A stretch of 64,000 nucleotides of DNA from an uncultured Flavobacteriaceae bacterium (lineage in GTDB: Bacteria > Bacteroidota > Bacteroidia > Flavobacteriales > Flavobacteriaceae). The stretch is from contig CAKZOO010000060.1 of NCBI GenBank assembly GCA_937136455.1, positions 1 to 64,000 of the forward strand. The letters run 5' to 3'. Below the pieces are notes generated by a model that had not been told where the DNA came from, made no database searches, and saw nothing but the letters and a program-made list of their open reading frames with translations. The position numbers and the translations under genes were made by a program. Position 1 is the first letter of the stretch; every line of letters begins with the position of its first letter. This document shows, one piece after another, positions 27,479 through 36,089 of the stretch.

Positions 27479-28256
27479 TGTTTTTAATTTGAATTTCTGG
27501 TTTGTGAAACACCATGGAATTAGGCTCTATTGAAGAGGTAATCCAAGCATTACCTCCAATGATTGTATTTTCTCCAATGGTGGTATTGCCTCCTAAAATA
27601 GTAGCGTTGGCATAAATGGTGACACCGCTTTCAATGGTTGGATGTCTCTTGCTATTGGCCATTTCTTTTTCAACAGACAAAGCACCGAGAGTCACGCCCT
27701 GATAGATTTTTACGTGATCTTTAATAACGGTTGTTTCACCTATAACCACTCCAGTCGCGTGATCGATAAAAAAGTATTCTCCGATCTGAGCACCTGGATT
27801 GATATCCACTCCTGTTTTGGAATGAGCGAACTCAGTCATCAATCGCGGCACTAGCGGAAAGTTCATCCCGTAGAGCGGATGAGCTAATCGATAGATGGCA
27901 ATGGCGTAAAAACCAGGATAGGCCAAATAGATTTCTTGTATGGATTTTGAAGCAGGATCTCCTGCTAGGATAGCCTCTGCGTCTTTGTTTAGTTTGTCTA
28001 GAATATTAGGGAGACAGTTGAGGTAATCTTCCCATATTTCCGCACAGGGTTTTTCTTTTTTCCAGCATGAGAGCTTGACGAGTTCTTCAAAAGTCTCTGC
28101 CAATTCTTCGATGTGAACTTCTGCAAGGGTTTCGGTGTCGAATAAGGTGTTGTATAAAAGCTCTGTAAAACGCTCCACTTCTTTTTTAATCTTAATTCTC
28201 AGATTGGGTGTTTTTTTGTGAGCTTTGATTTCTGATATGATATTTGTGTAATCCAT
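27471..28256 (-). CDS. cysE: Serine O-acetyltransferase
   Basis: A 261-residue left-handed beta-helix acetyltransferase with a helical N-terminus and hexapeptide repeats in the C-terminal half (IGEYFFIDHATGVVIGETTVIKDHVKIYQGVTLGALS). The conserved FIDHATGVVIGET and YQGVTLG hold the active-site His and substrate groups. It is of the short EpsC/plant-like type common in Bacteroidota. It makes O-acetylserine for the next enzyme and usually forms a complex with it. Confidence 0.93.
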   Translation of the reverse strand: MDYTNIISEIKAHKKTPNLRIKIKKEVERFTELLYNTLFDTETLAEVHIEELAETFEELVKLSCWKKEKPCAEIWEDYLNCLPNILDKLNKDAEAILAGDPASKSIQEIYLAYPGFYAIAIYRLAHPLYGMNFPLVPRLMTEFAHSKTGVDINPGAQIGEYFFIDHATGVVIGETTVIKDHVKIYQGVTLGALSVEKEMANSKRHPTIESGVTIYANATILGGNTTIGENTIIGGNAWITSSIEPNSMVFHKPEIQIKNNA

Positions 28257-28351
28257 GAGGCAGTATTCTGTTACAAAGATACTTAATCTGAGGTCTTAAA
28301 AACTTAAGGAATTGTTATAAAAAGCCTTATCTTCATAGCAAATGTCCTTCT

Positions 28352-30511
28352 ATGAGTAAAACGAATTTGATTCCATTATTAGTAGTGTTATTGCTGTTTT
28401 CCTGTCGCAATAATGAAACTAATTCTTATGACAATTATAGCAGTTGGGAACATTATGCTGGTACTCCTTCAGGAGTAAGGTATTCTGCTTTGAATCAGAT
28501 TAATACAGAAAATGTTAGGCAGTTGACCAAGGTATGGGAATACAGTTCTGCTGATAAAGATGAGCAGAATCGATCTCAAAATCAATGCAATCCCATTATT
28601 GTTGATGGAGTTTTGTACGGTACTTCTCCTGAGTCAAAACTCCTAGCTTTAAACGCAGCGACGGGAGCTCCTATCTGGATTTTTGATCCTGAATCAGTCG
28701 ATCAAAGTCTATCTGAGGATCCCATGCGTTTTTACAAGGTAAATCGAGGAGTTGCCCATTGGAACGATGGAGATGCAGAGCGGTTATTTTACAATGTAGG
28801 ACGTCATATTTATGCTATAGATCTCAAAACAGGAACTCTGATAAAGAGTTTTGGAGACAATGGAAGAATCGATTTGCAATTAGGTCTTGGAAGAGACCCT
28901 AAAACCTTTAATCCTTTTGTGGCCAGTACCACACCGCCCGTTATCTATAAAAATCTACTCATCAGCGGATCTCGTGTCGCTGAATCCATCGATGCGGCTC
29001 CTGGGCATATCAGGGCCTATGATGTCATCAGTGGTGAACAAAAGTGGATTTTTCACACCATACCTCAACCTGGAGAGGCCAATTATGAAACATGGCCCGA
29101 TACAAAGGCCTATGAAAAATTAGGTGGAGCCAATAATTGGGCTGGGATGTCAGTGGATCACCAAAGAGGAGTCGTTTATGTACCACTAGGTTCTGTTTCA
29201 GGTGATTTTTACGGTAGATTTAGAGAAGGTTCTAATCTTTATGGAAACTCATTAGTAGCTTTAAATGCTTCTAATGGTGAGTACTTATGGCATTTTCAAA
29301 CAGTGCATCACGATTTATGGGATCGCGATCTTCCTGCTAATCCCAACTTGTTCTCTATGGAAATTGACGGTACAATGACTGATGTGGTTGCTCAGATAAC
29401 CAAACAAGGATATGTGTTTTTATTTGACAGAAATAATGGAAAACCAATTTTTGAAATTGAAGAAGTAGCAGTTCCAACTCTTGGTTTGGAAGGGGAGAAG
29501 GTTTGGCCAACTCAACCCATTCCAAAACTTCCCCAGCCATTTTCAGATCAGTATTTTTCAAGAGATGAGGTAGGGGGATTGGATTCTTTGGAACATCAAA
29601 GACTGTTGTCTATATACGACAAAGTGCCTTATAAAAAACTTTTTGATCCGCCTTCCATAGCGGGTAATTGGATTTTTCCAGGCTTTGATGGTGGAGGAGA
29701 ATGGGGTGGTGCTGCGGTTGATATTGAAGAAAGAGTCTTGTATATTAATTCTACCCGTTTGCCTTGGCTGATGGAGATGGTGGCTGTCGATCAAGATACA
29801 GGATCTATGAGTCTTGGACAGCGAACCTATGTCAATAATTGTATCGCATGTCACGGGACAAATCTAGAGGGAAGAGGAGAAGATTACCCTTCATTAATAG
29901 ATGTTTTTGATCGCTTAAGCGAGAAAGAAATACGATCGACTATCGAGAATGGACTCAATATGATGCCTTCGTTTGCTGGAATAACTGAGGCTGACAAAAA
30001 GGCCTTATTGGAGTACCTTAAAGCTCCTAAAACGATAAAAGAATCTAAGGAGCCAACAAGTGTAAAAGAGGTGAATGGATTAAAAGTGCCTTATCAAATG
30101 AATGGCTATAATCGATTTTTAGACAAGGATGGTTACCCTGGAATTAAACCACCTTGGGGAACCTTAAATGCAGTAGATCTTAAAACAGGGAAGCTTCTTT
30201 GGAAGGTGCCTCTTGGCAATCACAAAGAGGTGACTATTGAGGGAGTAGAACAAACTGGAACGGAGAATTATGGAGGGCCACTGGTGACTAAAGGAGGCTT
30301 GGTGATTATTGGAGCAACAAAAGATTCTAAACTTCACGCCTTTGACAAAACAACTGGAGAACTACTTTGGGAGGCTGAGTTGCCCGCTCCTGCCTTTGCT
30401 ACACCAGCGACCTATTCAGTTAATGGAAAACAATATATCGTTATCGCTTGTGGAGGTGGTAAAATAGGTTCTCCTTCTGGGGATTCTTATATAGCTTTTG
30501 CATTGGATTAA
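28352..30511 (+). CDS. PQQ-dependent dehydrogenase with internal cytochrome c domain, lipoprotein
   Basis: A 719-residue lipoprotein (Cys18, LLFSC). The sequence is an eight-bladed PQQ propeller of the membrane glucose/quinate dehydrogenase type, with WxxG tryptophan-docking repeats and the active-site region VHHDLWDRDLPANPNL. A cytochrome c domain is inserted before the last blades: CIACH at residues 497-501, with a likely Met ligand in NMMPSF. It should oxidise a sugar or sugar alcohol in the periplasm and pass electrons to its own heme. Substrate unknown. PQQ genes are not in the window, so the cofactor must come from elsewhere in the genome or outside. Confidence 0.88.
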   Translation: MSKTNLIPLLVVLLLFSCRNNETNSYDNYSSWEHYAGTPSGVRYSALNQINTENVRQLTKVWEYSSADKDEQNRSQNQCNPIIVDGVLYGTSPESKLLALNAATGAPIWIFDPESVDQSLSEDPMRFYKVNRGVAHWNDGDAERLFYNVGRHIYAIDLKTGTLIKSFGDNGRIDLQLGLGRDPKTFNPFVASTTPPVIYKNLLISGSRVAESIDAAPGHIRAYDVISGEQKWIFHTIPQPGEANYETWPDTKAYEKLGGANNWAGMSVDHQRGVVYVPLGSVSGDFYGRFREGSNLYGNSLVALNASNGEYLWHFQTVHHDLWDRDLPANPNLFSMEIDGTMTDVVAQITKQGYVFLFDRNNGKPIFEIEEVAVPTLGLEGEKVWPTQPIPKLPQPFSDQYFSRDEVGGLDSLEHQRLLSIYDKVPYKKLFDPPSIAGNWIFPGFDGGGEWGGAAVDIEERVLYINSTRLPWLMEMVAVDQDTGSMSLGQRTYVNNCIACHGTNLEGRGEDYPSLIDVFDRLSEKEIRSTIENGLNMMPSFAGITEADKKALLEYLKAPKTIKESKEPTSVKEVNGLKVPYQMNGYNRFLDKDGYPGIKPPWGTLNAVDLKTGKLLWKVPLGNHKEVTIEGVEQTGTENYGGPLVTKGGLVIIGATKDSKLHAFDKTTGELLWEAELPAPAFATPATYSVNGKQYIVIACGGGKIGSPSGDSYIAFALD

Positions 30512-30523
30512 AACAGAAATAAT

Positions 30524-31180
30524 ATGAGATTAAAACAGCTTTTATTAATTTTTTTAATTGGATATAGTATTAGTATGTCAGCTCAAGACTATTTGGCATT
30601 GGGGGATAGTTATACCATTGGAGAAAGCGTTCAGGAGTCTGAGCGTTGGCCTAATCAATTAGCAAAAGTCTTAAAAGGAACCTCCTTAGAAGTCGAGACG
30701 GTTACAATTATCGCTAAAACAGGTTGGACTACTGCAGAACTTATAGAAGGAATAGAAATATCAAAAAATACCAATCAGTATGATTTAGTGTCACTTCTTA
30801 TTGGAGTCAATAACCAATACCGAGGGCAATCCCTGGAGCGATTTGAAAAAGAATTGATTCAACTTATCAAGACAGCTATAACATATTCAAAGAATGGACC
30901 TCAAAATGTATTTTTAGTATCCATTCCCAATTGGGGAGTAACCCCCTTTGCAAAAGATAGAGATGCCGAAAAGATAGGTTTGGAAATCCAAGCTTTTAAC
31001 GAGGTCATTCAAAAACAAGCAAACGAATTTAAGTTGCCTTTTATCGATATTACCCCCATATCCATAGAAGCAAAAACAGATCTTAGTTTGTTAGCCTCGG
31101 ATCAATTGCACCCCTCTGGGAACATGTATCAATTGTGGGTCAAAAAGATTAAAAATCAACTCCTTAAAACTTCTAAATGA
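30524..31180 (+). CDS. Secreted SGNH/GDSL hydrolase
   Basis: A 218-residue protein with a Sec signal peptide (cleavage after SMSA, residue 20). The catalytic Ser29 is in LALGDSY, the block III GVNNQYRG supplies Gly and Asn of the oxyanion hole, and the Asp-His pair is in SDQLHPSG near the C-terminus. Likely an esterase or deacetylase in the periplasm, substrate unknown. It follows the PQQ dehydrogenase by 12 bases and overlaps the kynureninase start by ATGA, so the three form an operon. Confidence 0.88.
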   Translation: MRLKQLLLIFLIGYSISMSAQDYLALGDSYTIGESVQESERWPNQLAKVLKGTSLEVETVTIIAKTGWTTAELIEGIEISKNTNQYDLVSLLIGVNNQYRGQSLERFEKELIQLIKTAITYSKNGPQNVFLVSIPNWGVTPFAKDRDAEKIGLEIQAFNEVIQKQANEFKLPFIDITPISIEAKTDLSLLASDQLHPSGNMYQLWVKKIKNQLLKTSK

Positions 31181-32442
31181 AAGCGCTATTAGATCAAGCT
31201 CGACTCTTAGATCAACAAGATGAATTAGCATCCTTTTCAAAGCAATTTGTTCCAGGTAATTACGATATTTATTTGGACGGAAACTCTTTGGGTAAACTGC
31301 CTAAAAAGACCATTGATCGAATTAAGACTACTGTGGAACAACAGTGGGGAGCTCAACTGATCAATTCGTGGAATGCCCATTGGTTGGAATTGCCCAAGCG
31401 CCTGGCCTCTACTATGGAACAACTCATTAGAGCTGGGCGGGGAACTGTTTATGTAGGAGAATCCACTTCATTAAATCTCTACAAGCTAGTGTTGGGATTG
31501 TTGTTGTCAAATCGCTTTGGTAAAAACCTCACAACAGATCTACTCAATTTCCCATCTGATAATTATATTTTAGAGGGTATAGCTAAACATCATGGGGCAT
31601 TGTACCACTTACTCAATTACTCTTCTTATATCGAAGCAGATCTCGATTTACTCAAGTCACACATTGCGACATATCCAGGTATTATATGTTTGAGTATGGT
31701 GAGTTTTAAAAGTGCCTATTACTATCCTGTTAAAGAGCTCAATGACTGGGCAAAAGACCATCAGAGCATCATTGTATGGGATATGAGTCATGCGGTTGGA
31801 ATCTGTGATGTAGATTGTCAAAAAATGGAAATTAAGGCAGCTGTAGGCTGTACTTATAAATACCTCAATGGAGGTCCGGGAGCTCCTGCCTTTTTAATGT
31901 TAGATAGCGAATTGCAAAATGGAGTTGGAAATCCAATTCAAGGTTGGTTTGGTCATCAAAAACCTTTTGATTTTGACTTGGAATACATTCAAGACTCCAG
32001 TATTGATCGCTTTGCAAATGGAACCCCTTCTGTTGTAAGTATGGCGGCTTTAGAGATCGGATTGAAGATTTCATTAGAGGCTGGAATTTCATCTATTGCG
32101 AATAAGAACAAGAGACAAATTCAATTTTTAATCCAGGCGGTAAAAGAGGAACTCTTAGATTTAGACTATCAATTAATTTGTCCAGATTTAATGGATCGCA
32201 TTGGAGGTCATGTATCTATTTCGCATCCACATGCTAAGGCCATTGTCGAAGTGCTTAAATCTGGAACTAAAAATCATCCTTCGGTATTACCCGATTTTAG
32301 ACCTCCAAACTTAATTCGTTTAGGAGTTGCATCACTTTATGTGTCCTTTGATGACCTGATTCGAACAGTAGCTTTCTTAAAAACTATTGTTGTAACAAAA
32401 ATGTATAAATATGTTGAGCCCCAAAATCATATTGTGCCTTAA
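31177..32442 (+). CDS. kynU: Kynureninase
   Basis: A 421-residue fold-type I PLP enzyme. It shows the family motifs YLDGNSLG near the N-terminus, the tryptophan-rich NSWNAHWLELPKRLA, the Asp of VWDMSHAVG pairing with PLP, and the PLP lysine in GCTYKYLNGGPGAPAF. It cleaves kynurenine or hydroxykynurenine to anthranilate or 3-hydroxyanthranilate and alanine. No other tryptophan breakdown gene (kynA, kynB, 3-HAO) is in the window, and the upstream hydrolase is exported, so it is not a kynurenine formamidase of the usual kind. Its coupling to a PQQ dehydrogenase is unexplained. Confidence 0.9.
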   Translation: MKALLDQARLLDQQDELASFSKQFVPGNYDIYLDGNSLGKLPKKTIDRIKTTVEQQWGAQLINSWNAHWLELPKRLASTMEQLIRAGRGTVYVGESTSLNLYKLVLGLLLSNRFGKNLTTDLLNFPSDNYILEGIAKHHGALYHLLNYSSYIEADLDLLKSHIATYPGIICLSMVSFKSAYYYPVKELNDWAKDHQSIIVWDMSHAVGICDVDCQKMEIKAAVGCTYKYLNGGPGAPAFLMLDSELQNGVGNPIQGWFGHQKPFDFDLEYIQDSSIDRFANGTPSVVSMAALEIGLKISLEAGISSIANKNKRQIQFLIQAVKEELLDLDYQLICPDLMDRIGGHVSISHPHAKAIVEVLKSGTKNHPSVLPDFRPPNLIRLGVASLYVSFDDLIRTVAFLKTIVVTKMYKYVEPQNHIVP

Positions 32443-32496
32443 GCCCCTTTTAATTATATTGCTATAGTATTAACCCTCTATTAAAATCTCAAAAAA

Positions 32497-33435
32497 ATGA
32501 TGAAAAGAATTCAAAAAATAACCTTATTACTCGCTGTCATAAGTTCAATGCAATTGATGGCTCAATCACAATCAGAACTCATTGGACGTTGGGATCTTAC
32601 TGTTTCAAGTGGAGATCAAAAACTTCCAGCATGGATGGAAGTAGAATTCTCTGGTAATTCTACTCTTGTGGGTAGATTTATGAATGTAGTCGGATCTGCA
32701 CGACCAATTGCTGAGGTAATTGAAGACGAAAACTTATTTAGCTTTAGCATTCCTGCTCAGTGGATTGGAACTCAAGATTTAGTTGTCAAAGGAAAACGAG
32801 AAGGTGATCGTTTAAGTGGACATTTATTAACTCCTACAGGAGATTCTATGAGTTTTACAGGTGTTCGCGCTCCAGTGCTTTTTAGAGAAGCTCCAAAGAA
32901 ATGGACCAAGCCTGTTGCGCTATTTAACGGTAAAGATTTATCTGGGTGGAAAGCTCAAAATAACCCGTCAAAAAATCAATGGGAGGCTGTCGATGGAATC
33001 TTAAACAGTCCACATTCTGGAGTTAATTTAATGACGGAAGCAACTTATGATGACTTTAAACTTCACATTGAATTCAAATATCCAGAGCATTCTAACTCAG
33101 GAATTTTCCTAAGAGGAAGATATGAAGTTCAAGTGGAAGACGATTACGGAAAACACACCAACTCTCACTATATTGGTGGAGTTTACGGATTGTTAGAACC
33201 CAATCAGAACGCTGGAAAACCAGCTGGTGAATGGCAGACCTACGATATTACTTTAGTGGGGCGTACCGTTAGTGTTGTGCTCAATGGTAAAGAAGTGATC
33301 ACTAATGCTCTAATCGCTGGAATAACAGGCGGTGCTCTTGACAGCGATGAAGCAGCACCAGGACCAATTCTACTTCAAGGAGATCACGGTCCAATTCAAT
33401 ACAGAAATATTACTATATCAGTACCAAAAGAATAA
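32497..33435 (+). CDS. DUF1080 (3-keto-disaccharide hydrolase) protein
   Basis: A 312-residue exported protein (signal ending MQLMA-Q, about residue 23). The first 110 residues form a small beta domain (ELIGRWDLTVSSGDQKLPAWM), and residues of about 130-310 form the DUF1080 concanavalin-like fold with WKAQN, IEFKYPEHSNSGIFLRGRYEVQV and GEWQTYDI. This family includes lyases or hydrolases acting on 3-keto-glycosides. With the periplasmic PQQ dehydrogenase nearby it could act on oxidised sugars, but it lies after a 54-base gap and may be its own unit. Confidence 0.87.
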   Translation: MMKRIQKITLLLAVISSMQLMAQSQSELIGRWDLTVSSGDQKLPAWMEVEFSGNSTLVGRFMNVVGSARPIAEVIEDENLFSFSIPAQWIGTQDLVVKGKREGDRLSGHLLTPTGDSMSFTGVRAPVLFREAPKKWTKPVALFNGKDLSGWKAQNNPSKNQWEAVDGILNSPHSGVNLMTEATYDDFKLHIEFKYPEHSNSGIFLRGRYEVQVEDDYGKHTNSHYIGGVYGLLEPNQNAGKPAGEWQTYDITLVGRTVSVVLNGKEVITNALIAGITGGALDSDEAAPGPILLQGDHGPIQYRNITISVPKE

Positions 33436-33443
33436 CACAAGGC

Positions 33444-33478
33444 AAAAGCAACAGTAAAATGTTGCTTTTTCTTTTTTA
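33444..33478 (+). terminator. Terminator after the DUF1080 gene
   Basis: Nine-base stem (33444-33452 AAAAGCAAC, 33461-33469 GTTGCTTTT), 8-base loop and a T-rich tail, just after the stop. Confidence 0.75.
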
Positions 33479-33490
33479 AACCCCTCTATT

Positions 33491-34597
33491 ATGAATCAAA
33501 AACCAACCCGACTTTTTTCATTAGACGCCCTGCGTGGATTCGATATGTTCTGGATCATGGGTGCTGAAGCTATTTTTCACAGACTTGGAGAAATCTACCC
33601 AGACTCTTTTTTAGATGCTATAGGGCATCAGTTTAACCATCCGGACTGGCATGGTTTTGCAGCCTATGATTTAATCTTTCCGCTATTTTTATTTATTGCG
33701 GGTATTTCAACGCCTTATTCCATAGGAAAACACCTCAGAGAAGGAATGGATAAATCAGCCTTGCTCAAAAAGGTAGTCAAAAGAGGATTAGTACTTGTCT
33801 TATTAGGAGTTGTCTACAACAACGGATTAACGCTTTGGCCACTATCTGAAGTTAGAATTCCATCGGTTCTGGGAAGAATTGGTCTGGCTTATATGTTTGC
33901 CAATATCATTTACCTCTATGCAAAACCAATGGCTCAAAAGATTTGGCTCGTAGGGCTACTCTTAGGATATTGGCTCTTATTGACCTTCTTTGCTGCTCCA
34001 GGTTTTGCAGCAGGAGACTTAACGATGCAAGGTAATATCGTTTCTTATATTGACAGCATTCTCATTCCTGGAAAACTCTATTTAGGTATTCACGACCCTG
34101 AAGGACTGATCGCGACAATTCCAGCAATTGGGACGGCACTAATGGGAATTTTTACAGGGAATTTACTGCTTAAAACCACTAAAGAAACTCAAATGGATAC
34201 GGTAAAGAAATTAATCCTTTATGGAGTTGGTGCACTAGTGATTGCAGTTGTATGGGATATGCTATTTCCAATTAACAAAAACCTTTGGACCAGTTCTTTT
34301 GCTATGCTTTGTGCAGGAATTAGCTTACTGCTAATGGCACTTTTTTATTACATCATCGATGTCAAAGGATACCAAAAGTGGGCCTTTTTCTTTAAGGTAA
34401 TTGGGATGAATTCCATACTGATTTATATGTCTGGACGATTTATCAGCTGGAGCTATTCATCTGATGCGCTGACTGGATGGTTGCAGCAACTCATTGGGGA
34501 ACCATTTAACGCCGTCATTTCCGTTATTGGTTTTGTAGGGGTACAATGGGTATTCCTCTACTTTATGTACAAAAAGAACGTTTTTCTAAAAGTTTAA
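33491..34597 (+). CDS. DUF5009 / heparan N-acetyltransferase-like membrane protein
   Basis: A 368-residue membrane protein with about ten hydrophobic segments. The N-terminus RLFSLDALRGFDMFWIMG and the next motif YDLIFPLFLFIAGISTPYSIGK are hallmarks of the NagX/heparan-alpha-glucosaminide acetyltransferase-like family. The ALRGFD Arg-Gly and the following His/Asp are the conserved parts. It may transfer acetyl groups to amino sugars across the membrane, but bacterial members are mostly uncharacterised. It ends at the base before the convergent glpK stop. Confidence 0.85.
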   Translation: MNQKPTRLFSLDALRGFDMFWIMGAEAIFHRLGEIYPDSFLDAIGHQFNHPDWHGFAAYDLIFPLFLFIAGISTPYSIGKHLREGMDKSALLKKVVKRGLVLVLLGVVYNNGLTLWPLSEVRIPSVLGRIGLAYMFANIIYLYAKPMAQKIWLVGLLLGYWLLLTFFAAPGFAAGDLTMQGNIVSYIDSILIPGKLYLGIHDPEGLIATIPAIGTALMGIFTGNLLLKTTKETQMDTVKKLILYGVGALVIAVVWDMLFPINKNLWTSSFAMLCAGISLLLMALFYYIIDVKGYQKWAFFFKVIGMNSILIYMSGRFISWSYSSDALTGWLQQLIGEPFNAVISVIGFVGVQWVFLYFMYKKNVFLKV

Positions 34598-36088
34598 CTA
34601 TACCCAATTTTTGGAACGCTCAATAGCTGTGTTCCAGTTTGATAATAATTCAGCTCTCTTCTCATCTGAAAGTTGAGGGCTGAATTCTCTATCAGTAGTC
34701 CATAGGGATTTTAACTCCTCTTGATCTTTCCAAAGTCCAGTCGCCAATCCTGCCAGAAAAGCCGCGCCTAAGGCGGTTGTTTCTATATCTATAGGGCGTT
34801 CGATACTCGCTTTCAAGATGTCTGATTGAAACTGCATCAAGAAATTATTAGCAGTTGCTCCACCATCTACTCTCATCTTTATAGAATCATTGTTGGTGTC
34901 CTGACACATTGCTTTAATTAAATCGTGAACTTGAAGTCCAATCGCTTCTAATGCAGCTCTGACGATATGAGCCTTGGTTGTTCCTCTAGTAAGACCAAAG
35001 ATGGCACCTCTTGCAGAAGAGTCCCAATGTGGAGCTCCTAGACCTGTAAGAGCAGGTACAAAACAAACTCCTGCGGTATCTTCGACAGAAATCGCTAAAG
35101 CCTCTGACTCTTTGGCTTCTGAAATCAGTTCTAGACCATCTCTTAAAAATTGAATGGCAGCACCACCAACAAATACAGATCCTTCAAGAGCGTAATGCAA
35201 TTGATCGCCAATTTGCCAAGCGATAGTCGTCAGTAATTTATTGGAAGATGCTACGGGCTTTTCTCCTGTATTCATCACCAAAAAACATCCAGTTCCATAG
35301 GTTGTTTTAGCCATTCCAGCTTGGGTACACAACTGTCCGAATAGAGCCGATTGTTGATCTCCAGCAATCCCAGCGATGGCAACTTCTACTCCAAAGAGGT
35401 CTTTTTGAGTTGTGCCGTAGATTTCTGAAGAGCTCTTAACCGTAGGAAGAACAGAGGATGGAATCTTAAAAAGAGCTAGTAATTCTTCATCCCAACTTAA
35501 GTTGTGAATATTGAATAGCATGGTTCTCGAAGCGTTGGTCACATCTGTAATGTGGAGTGCTCCTCCAGATAGATTCCAAATGACCCAAGTGTCAATGGTG
35601 CCAAAAGCGAGCTGGCCTGCCTCTGCTTTTGCTCTTGCACCTTCTACATGATCTAAAATCCAAGCAATTTTAGTCGCTGAAAAATAGGCGTCTATTAACA
35701 GTCCTGTCTTTGAACGTATCATGTCTTCGTTCTGTGGATTTGAAATGGATTGACAGAAATCGGCAGTCCTTCTATCCTGCCATACGATGGCATTGTAAAT
35801 GGGTTTGCCTGTTTGACGATCCCATATAATAGTCGTTTCTCTTTGATTGGTGATTCCCAATCCAGCGATTTCAGATGCATGGATTCCAGTGTCTTTTATC
35901 GCTTTTAGCAATACGTCTTTTTGAGTGTTCCAAATTTCCATTGGGTCTTGTTCTACCCATCCTGGATGAGGAAAGAGAGAAGTAGTTGGTGTTTGTGCAC
36001 TTCCTACGGCTTTCGCTTGATTATTGTATACGATAGCTCTTGAACTCGTCGTTCCTTGATCAACTGCAATGACGTATTTTTTTTCCAT
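34598..36088 (-). CDS. glpK: Glycerol kinase
   Basis: A 496-residue FGGY kinase of normal length. Motifs seen are VIAVDQGTTSSRAIVYN (phosphate 1), WVEQDPMEIW, GITNQRETTIIWD, the FGGY signature region and the adenosine motif GLATGLWKDQEE. The catalytic Asp lies in VWQDRRT/YFSATKIAW vicinity, as usual. It phosphorylates glycerol to sn-glycerol 3-phosphate. It is 1 base from glpD on the same strand, and GlpR and GlpF are divergent, completing a glycerol regulon. Confidence 0.95.
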   Translation of the reverse strand: MEKKYVIAVDQGTTSSRAIVYNNQAKAVGSAQTPTTSLFPHPGWVEQDPMEIWNTQKDVLLKAIKDTGIHASEIAGLGITNQRETTIIWDRQTGKPIYNAIVWQDRRTADFCQSISNPQNEDMIRSKTGLLIDAYFSATKIAWILDHVEGARAKAEAGQLAFGTIDTWVIWNLSGGALHITDVTNASRTMLFNIHNLSWDEELLALFKIPSSVLPTVKSSSEIYGTTQKDLFGVEVAIAGIAGDQQSALFGQLCTQAGMAKTTYGTGCFLVMNTGEKPVASSNKLLTTIAWQIGDQLHYALEGSVFVGGAAIQFLRDGLELISEAKESEALAISVEDTAGVCFVPALTGLGAPHWDSSARGAIFGLTRGTTKAHIVRAALEAIGLQVHDLIKAMCQDTNNDSIKMRVDGGATANNFLMQFQSDILKASIERPIDIETTALGAAFLAGLATGLWKDQEELKSLWTTDREFSPQLSDEKRAELLSNWNTAIERSKNWV

Positions 36089-36089
36089 C

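Noticed and set aside
31177..32442. Kynureninase as the source of NAD precursors together with nadC
   Set aside because: A complete nadABC aspartate route is present at 42550-45935 and no 3-hydroxyanthranilate dioxygenase or kynurenine hydroxylase is in view.
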